Assembly (NCBI GenBank): GCA_964434385.1
Contig: CAYSUW010000010.1
Span: 1 to 48,421 of the forward strand
Direction of reading: 5' to 3'
Length of the DNA stretch: 48,421 bases
Source of the DNA: GCA-002700125 sp964434385
GTDB taxonomy: Bacteria; Chloroflexota; Dehalococcoidia; Lucifugimonadales; Lucifugimonadaceae
Every line of letters begins with the position of its first letter. Within the stretch, counting starts at the first letter, position 1. The notes beneath the pieces were generated by a model, which searched no databases, was not told where the DNA came from, and was given only the letters and a program-made list of their open reading frames with translations. The position numbers were made by a program, and so were the translations under genes. Positions 25,041 through 33,944 of this stretch are shown in pieces.

Positions 25041-26216
25041 ATGAAATCAGATTTAGAGATTACCAAAATAGAAATCGTAGAGTTTAAACATCCAGTAAAG
25101 AATTTAGGCAAGGATTATAATTCTTTTAATCTTGTTTATACTCCTAATAATGATTTAGAAATGACAAGTTTGATTTTAATGATTCACACTTCTGAAGGTA
25201 TCATAGGAGAATATGAAGGTTTAAGTGGTCCTGCTTTAGCTGAAGTGAAAATAATTGCTGACTATTTATTAGGGAAAAATCCTTTAGAAAGAGAACAAAT
25301 ATACAACGATACTAAGAGGGGATTACGACATGGAGCAATGCTCGGAACTAGTATTGTTGATATTTGTTTGTGGGACATAGCAGGAAAGTTATATGAAGAA
25401 CCTATTTGGAGATTATTAGGAGGTCAATCTAGAAAACTTCCTTGTTATGCTTCGACTTTACATGGTGATGAAAATGGAGGATTAACTACTCCTGATGATT
25501 TTATTGAATTTGCCGAACAATGTTTTTCCATGGGTTATCCAGCTTTCAAGATTCATGGTTGGGGTTTAGCAAGAAATGATATATCTAGAGAAATATCCAA
25601 TGTTTTGAAAATGGGAGAGAAATTTAAAGGAAGAATGGATTTGATGATAGATCCAGCTTGTGAAATAAAAAACTTCATGGATGCTTTGGCTTTAGGAAAA
25701 GCATGTGATGAGGCAGGGTTTTTCTGGTGGGAAGATCCTTATCAGGATGGAGGAGTATCACAATTTTCACATAGAAAATTGAGACAAATGGTTAAAACTC
25801 CTCTTCTTCAGACTGAACATATTAGGATGTTGGAACAGCATGTAGATTTTATAGTAGCTGATGGTACTGATTTAGTAAGAGCAGGAGCTCATGAGGATGG
25901 TGGAATTACTGGAGTAGTGAAAATTGCTCATGCAGCAGAAGGTTTTGGGTTAGATGTGGAATTACATGGTCCTGGTCCTGCACATAGACATCTAATGACT
26001 TCTATAAGAAATACGAATTATTTTGAAATGGGATTAGTTCATCCCAATGTGCATTCCTATAAATCACCTTGTTATCTTGATTATTCTGATAACTTAGACT
26101 CTATAGATAAAAATGGTAATGTAGAAGCTCCTGATAAACCTGGATTAGGTGTAAGTTTAGATTGGGATTGGATTAATAAATTTGAAACAGATAGAGGAAT
26201 AATATCTGAAAAATAA
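25041..26216 (+). CDS. Enolase-superfamily protein (paralog E)
   Basis: A 391-residue member of the mandelate racemase/muconate lactonizing group. Barrel residues are K170-x-H172 (AFKIHGWG), D204 (DPACE), E231 (WEDP), E259 (QTEH) and H309 (ELHGPG). It shares an unusual YAST-x-x-GDE-x-GGL-x-TP block (about 137-151) with paralog G at 29299-30450, so E and G are sister proteins. The metal Asp is followed by Pro-Ala rather than the x-His of A-D. A GAGGAAAT ribosome site precedes the ATG. It is followed 12 bases later by paralog F. Confidence 0.9.
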   Translation: MKSDLEITKIEIVEFKHPVKNLGKDYNSFNLVYTPNNDLEMTSLILMIHTSEGIIGEYEGLSGPALAEVKIIADYLLGKNPLEREQIYNDTKRGLRHGAMLGTSIVDICLWDIAGKLYEEPIWRLLGGQSRKLPCYASTLHGDENGGLTTPDDFIEFAEQCFSMGYPAFKIHGWGLARNDISREISNVLKMGEKFKGRMDLMIDPACEIKNFMDALALGKACDEAGFFWWEDPYQDGGVSQFSHRKLRQMVKTPLLQTEHIRMLEQHVDFIVADGTDLVRAGAHEDGGITGVVKIAHAAEGFGLDVELHGPGPAHRHLMTSIRNTNYFEMGLVHPNVHSYKSPCYLDYSDNLDSIDKNGNVEAPDKPGLGVSLDWDWINKFETDRGIISEK

Positions 26217-26228
26217 TAAGGAGAAATC

Positions 26229-27476
26229 ATGAAGATTACTGATCTGAAATGTGCAATTATAGGAAAAACTCCAGTAGTTAGGATAACTACAGATGAAGGT
26301 ATTTCGGGTTATGGTCAAGCTGAATGGTCAAAACCATATCTTAAACCTTATGTTTTGTTTTATAAGCCATTGATTTTAGGAGAAGATCCTACAGACGTTG
26401 AAAGAGTAATGAGTAAAATTAGACGACTAGGATCATTTAAACCTTGGGGTGCCGCAGTAAGTGCAATAGAAGTAGCATTATGGGATATCGCAGGAAAAGC
26501 AGCAAATCTTCCAGTTTACAAACTACTGGGAGGTAAAGTTCGAGATAGAGTTCTTGTGTATAACGGAGGAATTAGGTTTCCAATGGAAGGAGATTCAAGT
26601 CCTGAAAATTTCGCTAAAAATATGTTAAAAATGAAAAACTTAAAAGAAGGTTTTTCTATAATAAAACAAGGAATTTCTTTGCATGGTCAGATGGCCGATA
26701 ATTTCGATAAATATTTTTATGGAGATATATCTTGGGATGAACGAAACAGTATAGTTTTTGAAGACGATGCAAAGGATCAATGGGCTCTTAGCCAATATCT
26801 TCCTTTTGGAGGTCAAATTACTGAAAAAGGAATGAATTACACTTTAGATTGCATTAGAGCTATGAAAGAAGTTTTAGGAGATGAAGTTGGACTTGCACTA
26901 GATTGTGGACCAGGTATTGTTCCTCATGATGCTTTAAAATTAGCTCAATCAGTTGAAGATTTAAATATAATGTGGATGGAAGATATGATAACTGGGGATT
27001 ACACTCCTTATGTCTTAGCTGATTTATATAGGGATGTGACAATCAATACTTCCACACCAATTCATACTGGAGAACAAATTTATTTACGCCAAAATTTTAA
27101 AGATCTTATTGATAAAAGGGCTGTAAATATTATTGGCCCAGATCCTTTAGATGTAGGTGGTTTAGCTGAAACAAAATGGATTGCGGAATATGCTGACTTG
27201 AATGGAATAATGATTGCACCACATGGCACAATAGACGGCCTAATTGGATTAGCAGCTCATGTTCATTTAGCAGCGACACTTCCAAGGAATTATATTGCTT
27301 TAGAATATCCTGTACCGTGCCATAAATGGTGGTACGACATTATAGAGGGTCTACCTGATCCTATAGTAAAAGACAGTTTTATAGATGTTTGGGACTCTCC
27401 TGGTCTTGGAATTAAATTTAGAGAAGATGAAGCATCAAGATATCTTGATGAGGAAGACAAAGATTTTTTTAACTAA
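26229..27476 (+). CDS. Enolase-superfamily protein (paralog F)
   Basis: A 415-residue enolase-superfamily protein. The capping domain reads SAIEVALWDIAGKAANLPV near 78-96. Barrel residues are K146 (IIKQG), D225 (DCGPG), E251 (MEDM), E282 (TGEQ), D305 (GPDPLDVGG) and H332 (APHGT). A long insertion (about 151-200) follows the third strand, and the E-x-P motif of the other copies is E-D-Met here. A strong TAAGGAG site lies just before the ATG and the gene is certainly co-transcribed with E. This is the most divergent of the seven copies. Galactonate-dehydratase-like chemistry is possible; the substrate is unknown. Confidence 0.88.
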   Translation: MKITDLKCAIIGKTPVVRITTDEGISGYGQAEWSKPYLKPYVLFYKPLILGEDPTDVERVMSKIRRLGSFKPWGAAVSAIEVALWDIAGKAANLPVYKLLGGKVRDRVLVYNGGIRFPMEGDSSPENFAKNMLKMKNLKEGFSIIKQGISLHGQMADNFDKYFYGDISWDERNSIVFEDDAKDQWALSQYLPFGGQITEKGMNYTLDCIRAMKEVLGDEVGLALDCGPGIVPHDALKLAQSVEDLNIMWMEDMITGDYTPYVLADLYRDVTINTSTPIHTGEQIYLRQNFKDLIDKRAVNIIGPDPLDVGGLAETKWIAEYADLNGIMIAPHGTIDGLIGLAAHVHLAATLPRNYIALEYPVPCHKWWYDIIEGLPDPIVKDSFIDVWDSPGLGIKFREDEASRYLDEEDKDFFN

Positions 27477-27481
27477 GAAAG

Positions 27482-28381
27482 CTAATAGAATCTTTCATCA
27501 AAATATTCTTTAAAATATTTCATGTAAGTATCTTTATTTCCTTCATAAGCTTTTCCATGTTCTTCACAAATTTCAAATTTTTGGTATTCAGATTTCTTTG
27601 GAGAATTAGAAAATATTACGTCTGAGTGAGAGATAGGAATGCGCTCATCATTTTCACAATGGACTATGATGATAGGAAAATTTAAATTTGAAACTGTTTC
27701 TTGAGGAGTAATATCTTCAATATTGATACCCTGAAGTATTATTGAGCTTTTGATGATTCCGAATTTTAGTAAGTTTGCAATAAATTTTGGTATAGGTGTT
27801 CTATCAGATACTTCTTTAGCTAAAAGTTCAGGCATGTTGTAGTAGGGACTATCTGCAAATACTCCTACAATAGAGTCCGTTTCTTCTGCTGCTAAAATTC
27901 CGATTACAGCACCGTAGCTTATCCCAAAGACCCCTACATAATTAATATTTTGATTTTCTTTTAGATATTTTATTGCTCCTAAAACATCATTTTTTTCTCT
28001 TAAGCCTAAACCAAGGGGTGCTTGATCAGAATGACCATGACCTCTCAAGTCAAATGTAAGAACTGAAAATCCAAGCCTATGAATATCTGAGATAAGTTCC
28101 ATTTTTTCACCTTCTCGATTTGCATCTAATCCATGTATCCAAATGATTGTTCCTTCTGAATTAGTTGCTGGAATCCACCATCCTCTCAATGTGATTTCTT
28201 CTTTCTCATTAGAGAAAAATTCTATTTCTTCAAATTCAATGTTATATTCTTCTGGATTAGTTTCAGGCAGATTAATTTTTACTTGAAAAGCAAGATTTGT
28301 AATATACAAAGATAATCCTATATAAACTGCAATAATTAAAAACAAAAAAATAATCGCAGTTAATACAATTATTTTATTCAT
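27482..28381 (-). CDS. Membrane-anchored alpha/beta hydrolase
   Basis: A 299-residue hydrolase with an N-terminal membrane helix (about 4-30) that should hold the catalytic domain outside or at the membrane. The nucleophile elbow is G153-I-S155-Y-G157, the oxyanion region WIHGLDANREG is near 81-91, the acid is in VHCENDERIP and the histidine in EEHGKAYEG. DLRGHGHSDQ (111-120) is a family hallmark. It resembles the serine aminopeptidase/lysophospholipase-type branch. It ends five bases from the convergent enolase gene and lies 21 bases downstream of the LLM oxidoreductase. The substrate is unknown. Confidence 0.82.
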   Translation of the reverse strand: MNKIIVLTAIIFLFLIIAVYIGLSLYITNLAFQVKINLPETNPEEYNIEFEEIEFFSNEKEEITLRGWWIPATNSEGTIIWIHGLDANREGEKMELISDIHRLGFSVLTFDLRGHGHSDQAPLGLGLREKNDVLGAIKYLKENQNINYVGVFGISYGAVIGILAAEETDSIVGVFADSPYYNMPELLAKEVSDRTPIPKFIANLLKFGIIKSSIILQGINIEDITPQETVSNLNFPIIIVHCENDERIPISHSDVIFSNSPKKSEYQKFEICEEHGKAYEGNKDTYMKYFKEYFDERFY

Positions 28382-28402
28382 TAAACCATTTCCATTAGTT
28401 TT

Positions 28403-29284
28403 TTAATTTAGGAAGTCAGAAAAATTTTCAAGTACTGAAAGATGTTCTGATACTGACTCTAATCCAAGATTCATAGTATTTATTGAAATTTGAGTTGCTC
28501 CTAATTCTTTCCATTTGTTGATTTCATCTTTTAATATTGATTTCTCTTTGGTGTTTAGGAACTTATTAATAACGGCTGGTATGAAAGTTCCATTAATCCC
28601 CATTATTTTTGGATCTCTACCATTTTCAATAATATATTTTTTGAACTTCTTTATAGTTTCAAAACCTTGATCATTTGGCTGAATAGTAGCCATCCATCCA
28701 TCAGCTACTCTAGCTGTTCTTTTTAGAACTACTTCTGCTCCTCCACCAATCCATATAGGAATAGGGTTTTTAGGCATAGGATTGATTCCAACATCAGGAA
28801 TTTTATGGAAATTTCCCTCAAAAGATACTGATTTGTTAGTCCATAATTTTTTGAGAACTTCTATTTGTTCCTCACATCTTTTCCCTCTGTTTTTAAAATT
28901 CATTCCCAAAGCATCATATTCTAAATCATTCCAACCTATTCCAATTCCTAATTCTAGTCTTCCATTACTTAATATATCTAGTGAAGCTGCTTGTTTAGCT
29001 ACAAGAACAACAGGTCTTTGAGGAAGTATAATTACTCCAGTAAAAAATTTAATTTTTGAAGTTATTGACGAAAGAAAACTGAACAAGACAAATGGTTCAT
29101 GAAATGGATCATCAATATTATAAACCCCATTCCAATTAGGCCTATTCTCTAAATTTGCTCCTACCACGTGTTCGTAAGCTAATATATGAGAAAACCCCAT
29201 TGATTCAACTTCTTCTCCATAAAGTTTTATGTCATCGGGATTATTGCCAATTTCTGTTTGAGGAAAGGTAACACCTATTTTCAT
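28403..29284 (-). CDS. LLM-class (luciferase-like) flavin/F420-dependent oxidoreductase
   Basis: A 293-residue TIM-barrel oxidoreductase of the bacterial luciferase-like family. Characteristic blocks are MKIGVTFPQTEIG at the start, SMGFSHILAYEHV (28-40), TGVIILPQRPVVLVAKQAASLDILSNGRLELGIGIGW (about 82-118, split by family strands) and PIPIWIGGGAEVVLKRTARVADGW. The N-terminus fits the F420-type subgroup. It may oxidise an alcohol or act as a monooxygenase; the cofactor cannot be decided from sequence alone. An AGGAAA ribosome site precedes the ATG. It lies 14 bases after paralog G of the enolase group. Confidence 0.88.
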   Translation of the reverse strand: MKIGVTFPQTEIGNNPDDIKLYGEEVESMGFSHILAYEHVVGANLENRPNWNGVYNIDDPFHEPFVLFSFLSSITSKIKFFTGVIILPQRPVVLVAKQAASLDILSNGRLELGIGIGWNDLEYDALGMNFKNRGKRCEEQIEVLKKLWTNKSVSFEGNFHKIPDVGINPMPKNPIPIWIGGGAEVVLKRTARVADGWMATIQPNDQGFETIKKFKKYIIENGRDPKIMGINGTFIPAVINKFLNTKEKSILKDEINKWKELGATQISINTMNLGLESVSEHLSVLENFSDFLN

Positions 29285-29298
29285 AATTATTTCCTGTT

Positions 29299-30450
29299 TT
29301 AATTTACTAATGAATTATTGATGTAATCAAAATTAATATCCCAACCTAATCCATCTCCTAGAGGCATACTAATGAAGCCTTCTTCATTCATGGGATCCAT
29401 TATATTGTTTAGATATGCAGGAGGTTCTTCATGATCTATAAAAGGATGCAATAAACCTCTTTCATATAATTCTCCTGGTATAGCCATGGATAATAATGCA
29501 TGCAAATTTCCTGCTCCTCCTCCATGTACTTCCAATGCCATATTGAATGATTCAGCTAGATGAATGATTTTCATTAATGGAGTTAATCCTCCCACATCTC
29601 CTACGCCTCCTCTCAAAATATCACATGCATTGTTTGTAATCCATTCAGCTCTAGTTGCTAATTTTCCTTGCATTGTTTCTGGACCTAAAATCGGTAAATC
29701 TAATTGATCACTCAACCATATATAAGATGACATGCTAGATTCATCCATAGGTTCTTCCATCCAATGAAAATTGAGTTTTTCTAATTCTTTACCAATCCAT
29801 AGAGCATCTAATCTTGAATAGTTATGATGAGGATCAAGCATTAGTGGAATATCATCGCCTACAGCTTCTCGAACTGCAGCACAAGCTTTCACATCCATTT
29901 TGGGATCAGGAGCCCATTTTATTGGAGGATACCAAGTATGTAATTTGAAAGCTTGATAACCACGTTCTTTAATACACCATTCAGCAAATTTTGCATATTC
30001 TTCTGGTGTGCTCAAACCTCCATTCATCTCGTCACCACACATTGTACTTGCATAAGCTGGAACTTTGTCTCTATATAGACCCAGTATTCGATTAATAGGT
30101 TGTTTTAAAATCTTTCCTATTGTATCCCATAATGCTAAGTCAACATTCGATAAAACTTTATCATTTAGTGATTCTTGTCCAATTCTTTGCATATGATTTA
30201 ATTTTTGCCATAGTTTTTCTCTGTAAAAAGGATCTTCTCCTATCAGAATTGGAGCGATAACATTTTCAGTTATTTCTTTTCCTACACCAAAAGAATAACC
30301 ACTTATGCCTTCATCAGTATGTATAGAAAATAGTGTTGTTTTGACTTTATGTTCTTTTAAGTCAGGATCAGGATGAGTATGTCCCTCATCATCGCTAACA
30401 GTTTTTGTAGAATAGAAAAAAGTTTTACTTGTTACTTCTGTAATTTTCAT
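29299..30450 (-). CDS. Enolase-superfamily protein (paralog G)
   Basis: A 383-residue enolase-superfamily protein. I start it at ATG 30450, where the usual MKITEV beginning appears after a GAGAGC ribosome site; a longer reading from 30540 would overlap the mannonate dehydratase gene by 73 bases and add a basic, unrelated leader. Barrel residues are K169-x-H171 (AFKLHTW), D206 (DPHHN), E232 (MEEP), E258 (GPET), D277 and H309 (EVHGGG). It shares the YAST-x-x-GDE block with paralog E. Its partner 17 bases upstream is a UxuA-type dehydratase, which supports a role in hexonate or uronate breakdown. Confidence 0.9.
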   Translation of the reverse strand: MKITEVTSKTFFYSTKTVSDDEGHTHPDPDLKEHKVKTTLFSIHTDEGISGYSFGVGKEITENVIAPILIGEDPFYREKLWQKLNHMQRIGQESLNDKVLSNVDLALWDTIGKILKQPINRILGLYRDKVPAYASTMCGDEMNGGLSTPEEYAKFAEWCIKERGYQAFKLHTWYPPIKWAPDPKMDVKACAAVREAVGDDIPLMLDPHHNYSRLDALWIGKELEKLNFHWMEEPMDESSMSSYIWLSDQLDLPILGPETMQGKLATRAEWITNNACDILRGGVGDVGGLTPLMKIIHLAESFNMALEVHGGGAGNLHALLSMAIPGELYERGLLHPFIDHEEPPAYLNNIMDPMNEEGFISMPLGDGLGWDINFDYINNSLVN

Positions 30451-30467
30451 AAAAGCTCTCGATATTA

Positions 30468-31496
30468 TTAATGATTTCTTTTTACAGCCTCTATTGTAGC
30501 TTGTATGTATCCGTTTGCGAATGCTCTTCCTCTGTGACAAAAAGGAGTATCTCCTACAACCATAGGGACATGATCATCTGTAATTACACCTTCTAGTCCA
30601 ATTTCGTGATAAAGTTCCATTGCTTTATACATATCTACATATCCATTGTTAATAAACTCTTCGTGAAATTTTGGGACTTGCCCTGAAACATTTCTAAAAT
30701 GGACATAAAGAATTTTATTTCTTTTACCAAAATAGCGAATCATTTCATAAATGTCTTCATCCTGCATTTCTGAAAAAGTTCCTTGGCAAAATTCAATTGC
30801 GTTATGATCAGAAGGATATATGTTAATCAATCTTTTATAAGACTCGAAGCTTCTGAATATCTGTGCTATTCCTCCAAGCATTGGTACCGGAGGATCACAT
30901 GGATGAATTCCTAGTTTTATTCCTTCTTCTTCAGCCACAGGAGTAATAATTTTGATCCAATATTCAAGATTCTCCCACATCTCGTCTTCTGTATAGACTC
31001 TTCCATGTGTTAGAGGTTGTCTTCCATCTACAACTTTTTTGTTCTTAAAACCTTCCTCTACGATACTATTATCAAACTCAGTGACTACAGCTTTCCCCCT
31101 GATAAGTTTATTTCTGTTAGTTCTCCAAACTACGTTTGGCATCCAGTGATATCCAAATACAGGTATTCCGGCTTTTGCTATATTTCTTATAGTGTAAATC
31201 ATATTTTCTATCTGCTTATCTCTTAAGGGTCCGTTCAACATAATGTCTTCATAGAATCGATTAGGAACATTTTCTATACAAAATATTTTCATCCCATATT
31301 TTTCAACTCTTTTTCTTAAATCGATAATGTCTTTTAATTCCCATTTTGATTCACCGGGTAACAATCCTCCATGATCATATGAACTAAGAATTAGATCTTT
31401 TACTCCAAATTGTGCAGCAAACTCTAAATCATTCTCTGCTAATCCCGAAGTATTGTAATCAATTGCATTGATAGCTAGATTAAATGCAGGTCTCAT
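30468..31496 (-). CDS. uxuA: UxuA-type mannonate dehydratase family protein
   Basis: A 342-residue xylose-isomerase-like TIM barrel of the UxuA family, which dehydrates D-mannonate to 2-keto-3-deoxygluconate using Mn2+ or Fe2+. The metal ligands of the family can be placed: H198 (GIHPCDPP), C237 (EFCQGT), H266 (YVHFRNV) and D307 or D308 (TDDHVP). The hallmark tail GRAFANGYIQATIEAV is present. The first Asp of the usual HPDDPP motif is Cys200, a deviation that might mark a subfamily with a different substrate. AAGGAG lies before the ATG. An enolase-superfamily gene follows after 17 bases. Confidence 0.82.
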   Translation of the reverse strand: MRPAFNLAINAIDYNTSGLAENDLEFAAQFGVKDLILSSYDHGGLLPGESKWELKDIIDLRKRVEKYGMKIFCIENVPNRFYEDIMLNGPLRDKQIENMIYTIRNIAKAGIPVFGYHWMPNVVWRTNRNKLIRGKAVVTEFDNSIVEEGFKNKKVVDGRQPLTHGRVYTEDEMWENLEYWIKIITPVAEEEGIKLGIHPCDPPVPMLGGIAQIFRSFESYKRLINIYPSDHNAIEFCQGTFSEMQDEDIYEMIRYFGKRNKILYVHFRNVSGQVPKFHEEFINNGYVDMYKAMELYHEIGLEGVITDDHVPMVVGDTPFCHRGRAFANGYIQATIEAVKRNH

Positions 31497-31557
31497 TTTT
31501 GCTCCTTATTTTCAAGAAATTGGATAAAAACATTATTATGAAATTTGGAAAATTAAA

Positions 31558-31588
31558 TTTCTTAAAAAGGATTTCATATTTTAAGAAA
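31558..31588. repeat. 10-base inverted repeat between the uxuA-like and serC genes
   Basis: TTTCTTAAAA (31558-31567) and TTTTAAGAAA (31579-31588) are perfect inverted arms with an 11-base spacer. A second overlapping pair, GAAATTT/AAATTTC, lies at 31540-31561. On the plus strand a TATAAT at 31598-31603 begins ten bases after the repeat, so a protein bound here would cover the -35 region of serC and lie just upstream of the divergent catabolic operon. It may be an operator or an AT-rich cruciform. Confidence 0.5.
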
Positions 31589-31642
31589 CAGTTTTACTAT
31601 AATTTGTATCAGATTCTAATGTATAGATGATAATTAAATATT

Positions 31643-32740
31643 ATGCAAAACAATAAAAAAAGAGAAAATACAATTAATTTTGGTGCTGGTCCTGCGGTTA
31701 TTCCTGATGAAGTTTTGAAAACAGTTGGAAAAGAATTATTAAATTGGGCGGGGACAGGTATGTCAATAATGGAAATTAGTCATAGAAGTAAAGAATTCAA
31801 TATCTTAATTGAACAGGTAAAGAATGATTTGAAAGATCTAGTTAAAATTCCTGAAAATTTTGAAATTCTTTTTTTACAAGGTGGAGCCACGAGTCAATTT
31901 TCTATGATTCCAATGAATCTTTTAAGTGAAAATAAAGAATCAGAATATGTTTTAACTGGTTATTGGTCTAAGAAAGCAATCATGGAGGCTCAAAAATTTT
32001 CCAAGGTTCATATTTCTACTTCTGGAGAAGACACTAATTTCACTTCTATTCCTACTATCAATCAATGGAGTGTTAATCCAAATTCTTCTTATCTACACTA
32101 CACAGCTAATGAAACGATAGAAGGTATAGAATTTAATTTTGTTCCTAATTTTGGAAGTATACCTGTAATCTCTGATATGTCTTCAAATTTTTTGTCAAAA
32201 CCTATAGATGTTTCATCTCATTCACTGATTTATTCTGGTACACAGAAGAATATTGGAACTTCAGGATTGACTATAGTAATTATTCAGAAGGATCTAATTA
32301 ATTCTTTATCTTCTTCTATTCCTACTATGTTTGACTATAATACTCACCTCAAATCTGATTCTAGGTATAATACCCCTCCTGTCTTCAATATTTATTTAGC
32401 AGGTTTAGTTATTAGATGGATATTAGAAAATGGTGGATTGGAACAGATGGAAATAAAAAATAAATTAAAATCAGAAAAAATGTATAATTTTATTGATAAA
32501 TCAAATCTGTTTTATAATAAAATTGTTCCAGAGTTTAGATCAAAAATGAATGTTACTTTTCATGTGGAAGATAAAGAAATAGAGACGAAGTTTTTAGAGG
32601 AAGCCAATAATCATAATCTAATTAATTTAAAAGGCCATAGATCTATTGGTGGATTAAGAGCTAGTTTTTATAATGCAGTTTCATTGGAAGATGTAGAAAA
32701 GCTCATAGAGTTTATGGAAAAATTTGAGGTATCGGTATAG
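31643..32740 (+). CDS. serC: Phosphoserine aminotransferase
   Basis: A 365-residue PLP enzyme that converts 3-phosphohydroxypyruvate and glutamate to phosphoserine. INFGAGPAVIPDEV at the N-terminus, GMSIMEISHRSKEF (39-52) and FLQGGATSQFSMIPMNL (77-93) are SerC signatures. The PLP lysine is K202 in YSGTQKNIG, and the C-terminal GHRSIGGLRASFYNA block is present. serA follows after two bases, giving two consecutive serine-biosynthesis steps. No ribosome site is obvious before the ATG. Confidence 0.95.
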   Translation: MQNNKKRENTINFGAGPAVIPDEVLKTVGKELLNWAGTGMSIMEISHRSKEFNILIEQVKNDLKDLVKIPENFEILFLQGGATSQFSMIPMNLLSENKESEYVLTGYWSKKAIMEAQKFSKVHISTSGEDTNFTSIPTINQWSVNPNSSYLHYTANETIEGIEFNFVPNFGSIPVISDMSSNFLSKPIDVSSHSLIYSGTQKNIGTSGLTIVIIQKDLINSLSSSIPTMFDYNTHLKSDSRYNTPPVFNIYLAGLVIRWILENGGLEQMEIKNKLKSEKMYNFIDKSNLFYNKIVPEFRSKMNVTFHVEDKEIETKFLEEANNHNLINLKGHRSIGGLRASFYNAVSLEDVEKLIEFMEKFEVSV

Positions 32741-32742
32741 GT

Positions 32743-33930
32743 ATGTATCAAGTCAAGGTATTAAATAAAATTCCAGAAAAAGGTTTGCAGCTTTTTCCTG
32801 AAAATTCGTATTCGATTGCAGATGATTTTTCTAACCCTGACATAATTATCTTAAGGTCGAAAAATATTTTAGACCTTGAGATTGGAACGAATCTTAAAGC
32901 TGTTGGAAGATCTGGTGCGGGTACAAATAATATTCCAGTTGAAAGATTAACAGAGAATGGAGTTGTGGTTTTTAACACCCCTGGTGCTAATGCTAATGCA
33001 GTGAAAGAGTTAGTAGTTGCAGGATTATTAATGTCTACAAGAAATTTAATTCCTGCTATTAAAAAAGTTTCTAATATATCTGAAAAAACTAGTAATTTTG
33101 ATGATCATGTAGAATCAATTAAAGGGGAATTTAAAGGAATTGAATTGTCCGGTAAGAATATAGGAATTATTGGGTTAGGTTCGATTGGTGTTTCAGTTGC
33201 AAATTCTTGTGCAGAATTGGGAATGAACGTATTTGGCTTTGACCCTTTAATGACAGTTGAAAATGCATGGAAACTGTCTAGAAATGTTAATAGAATTGAT
33301 ATACTTGATGATCTTGTTGGACTGTCAGATTTTGTAACTATTCATGTTCCATTAGTAGAACAAACAAGAGGTCTTTTAGGAAAAAATCTATTATCTAAAT
33401 TCCAAGAAGGAAGTACTCTTTTAAATTTTTCTAGAAGTGAAATAATAGATATCAAAGCAGTAAAAGAATCTCTAGAAAAAGGAATTTTAAATTATTATGT
33501 TTCTGATTTTCCTGAACAGGAAATAATAAATCATCCAAAAGTAATTTTTTTCCCTCATCTGGGTGCTTCTACTGTTGAATCTGAGGAAAATTGTGCAACT
33601 ATGGTATCTGAACAATTAAGAAATTTTATCGAACATGGAATAATATCAAATTCAGTTAATTTGCCAAATACTAACTTGGCAAAAACTAAATTATCTAGGA
33701 TAGCAATAATTAATAAAAATATCCCTAATATGGTAAGTCAAGTTACTTCAGTAATAGGAAATATGGGATTTAATATTATTGAATTTATTAATAAATCTAA
33801 GGGTAATGTCGCTTATAATATCATTGATTTTGAATCTTCAGTTCAGAATCAAGATGAGATGATTGATGAGATAAATAATATTGAAGGTGTTTTAAGAGTT
33901 TGGATTGTCCCATCAGATGATAATCTTTAA
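32743..33930 (+). CDS. serA: D-3-phosphoglycerate dehydrogenase with C-terminal ACT domain
   Basis: A 395-residue NAD-dependent enzyme for the first committed step of serine synthesis. Substrate-domain blocks GRSGAGTNNIPVERLTENGV and NTPGANANAVKELV are typical of SerA. The Rossmann motif is GIIGLGSIGVSVANS, the catalytic arginine is in NFSRSEIID, the histidine is in FFPHLGAST, and residues about 325-395 form an ACT domain (RIAIINKNIPNMVSQVTSVI onset), suggesting serine feedback control. It is translationally adjacent to serC, starting two bases after its stop with an AGGT sequence. Confidence 0.95.
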   Translation: MYQVKVLNKIPEKGLQLFPENSYSIADDFSNPDIIILRSKNILDLEIGTNLKAVGRSGAGTNNIPVERLTENGVVVFNTPGANANAVKELVVAGLLMSTRNLIPAIKKVSNISEKTSNFDDHVESIKGEFKGIELSGKNIGIIGLGSIGVSVANSCAELGMNVFGFDPLMTVENAWKLSRNVNRIDILDDLVGLSDFVTIHVPLVEQTRGLLGKNLLSKFQEGSTLLNFSRSEIIDIKAVKESLEKGILNYYVSDFPEQEIINHPKVIFFPHLGASTVESEENCATMVSEQLRNFIEHGIISNSVNLPNTNLAKTKLSRIAIINKNIPNMVSQVTSVIGNMGFNIIEFINKSKGNVAYNIIDFESSVQNQDEMIDEINNIEGVLRVWIVPSDDNL

Positions 33931-33944
33931 AAAGTTCATCTAAT

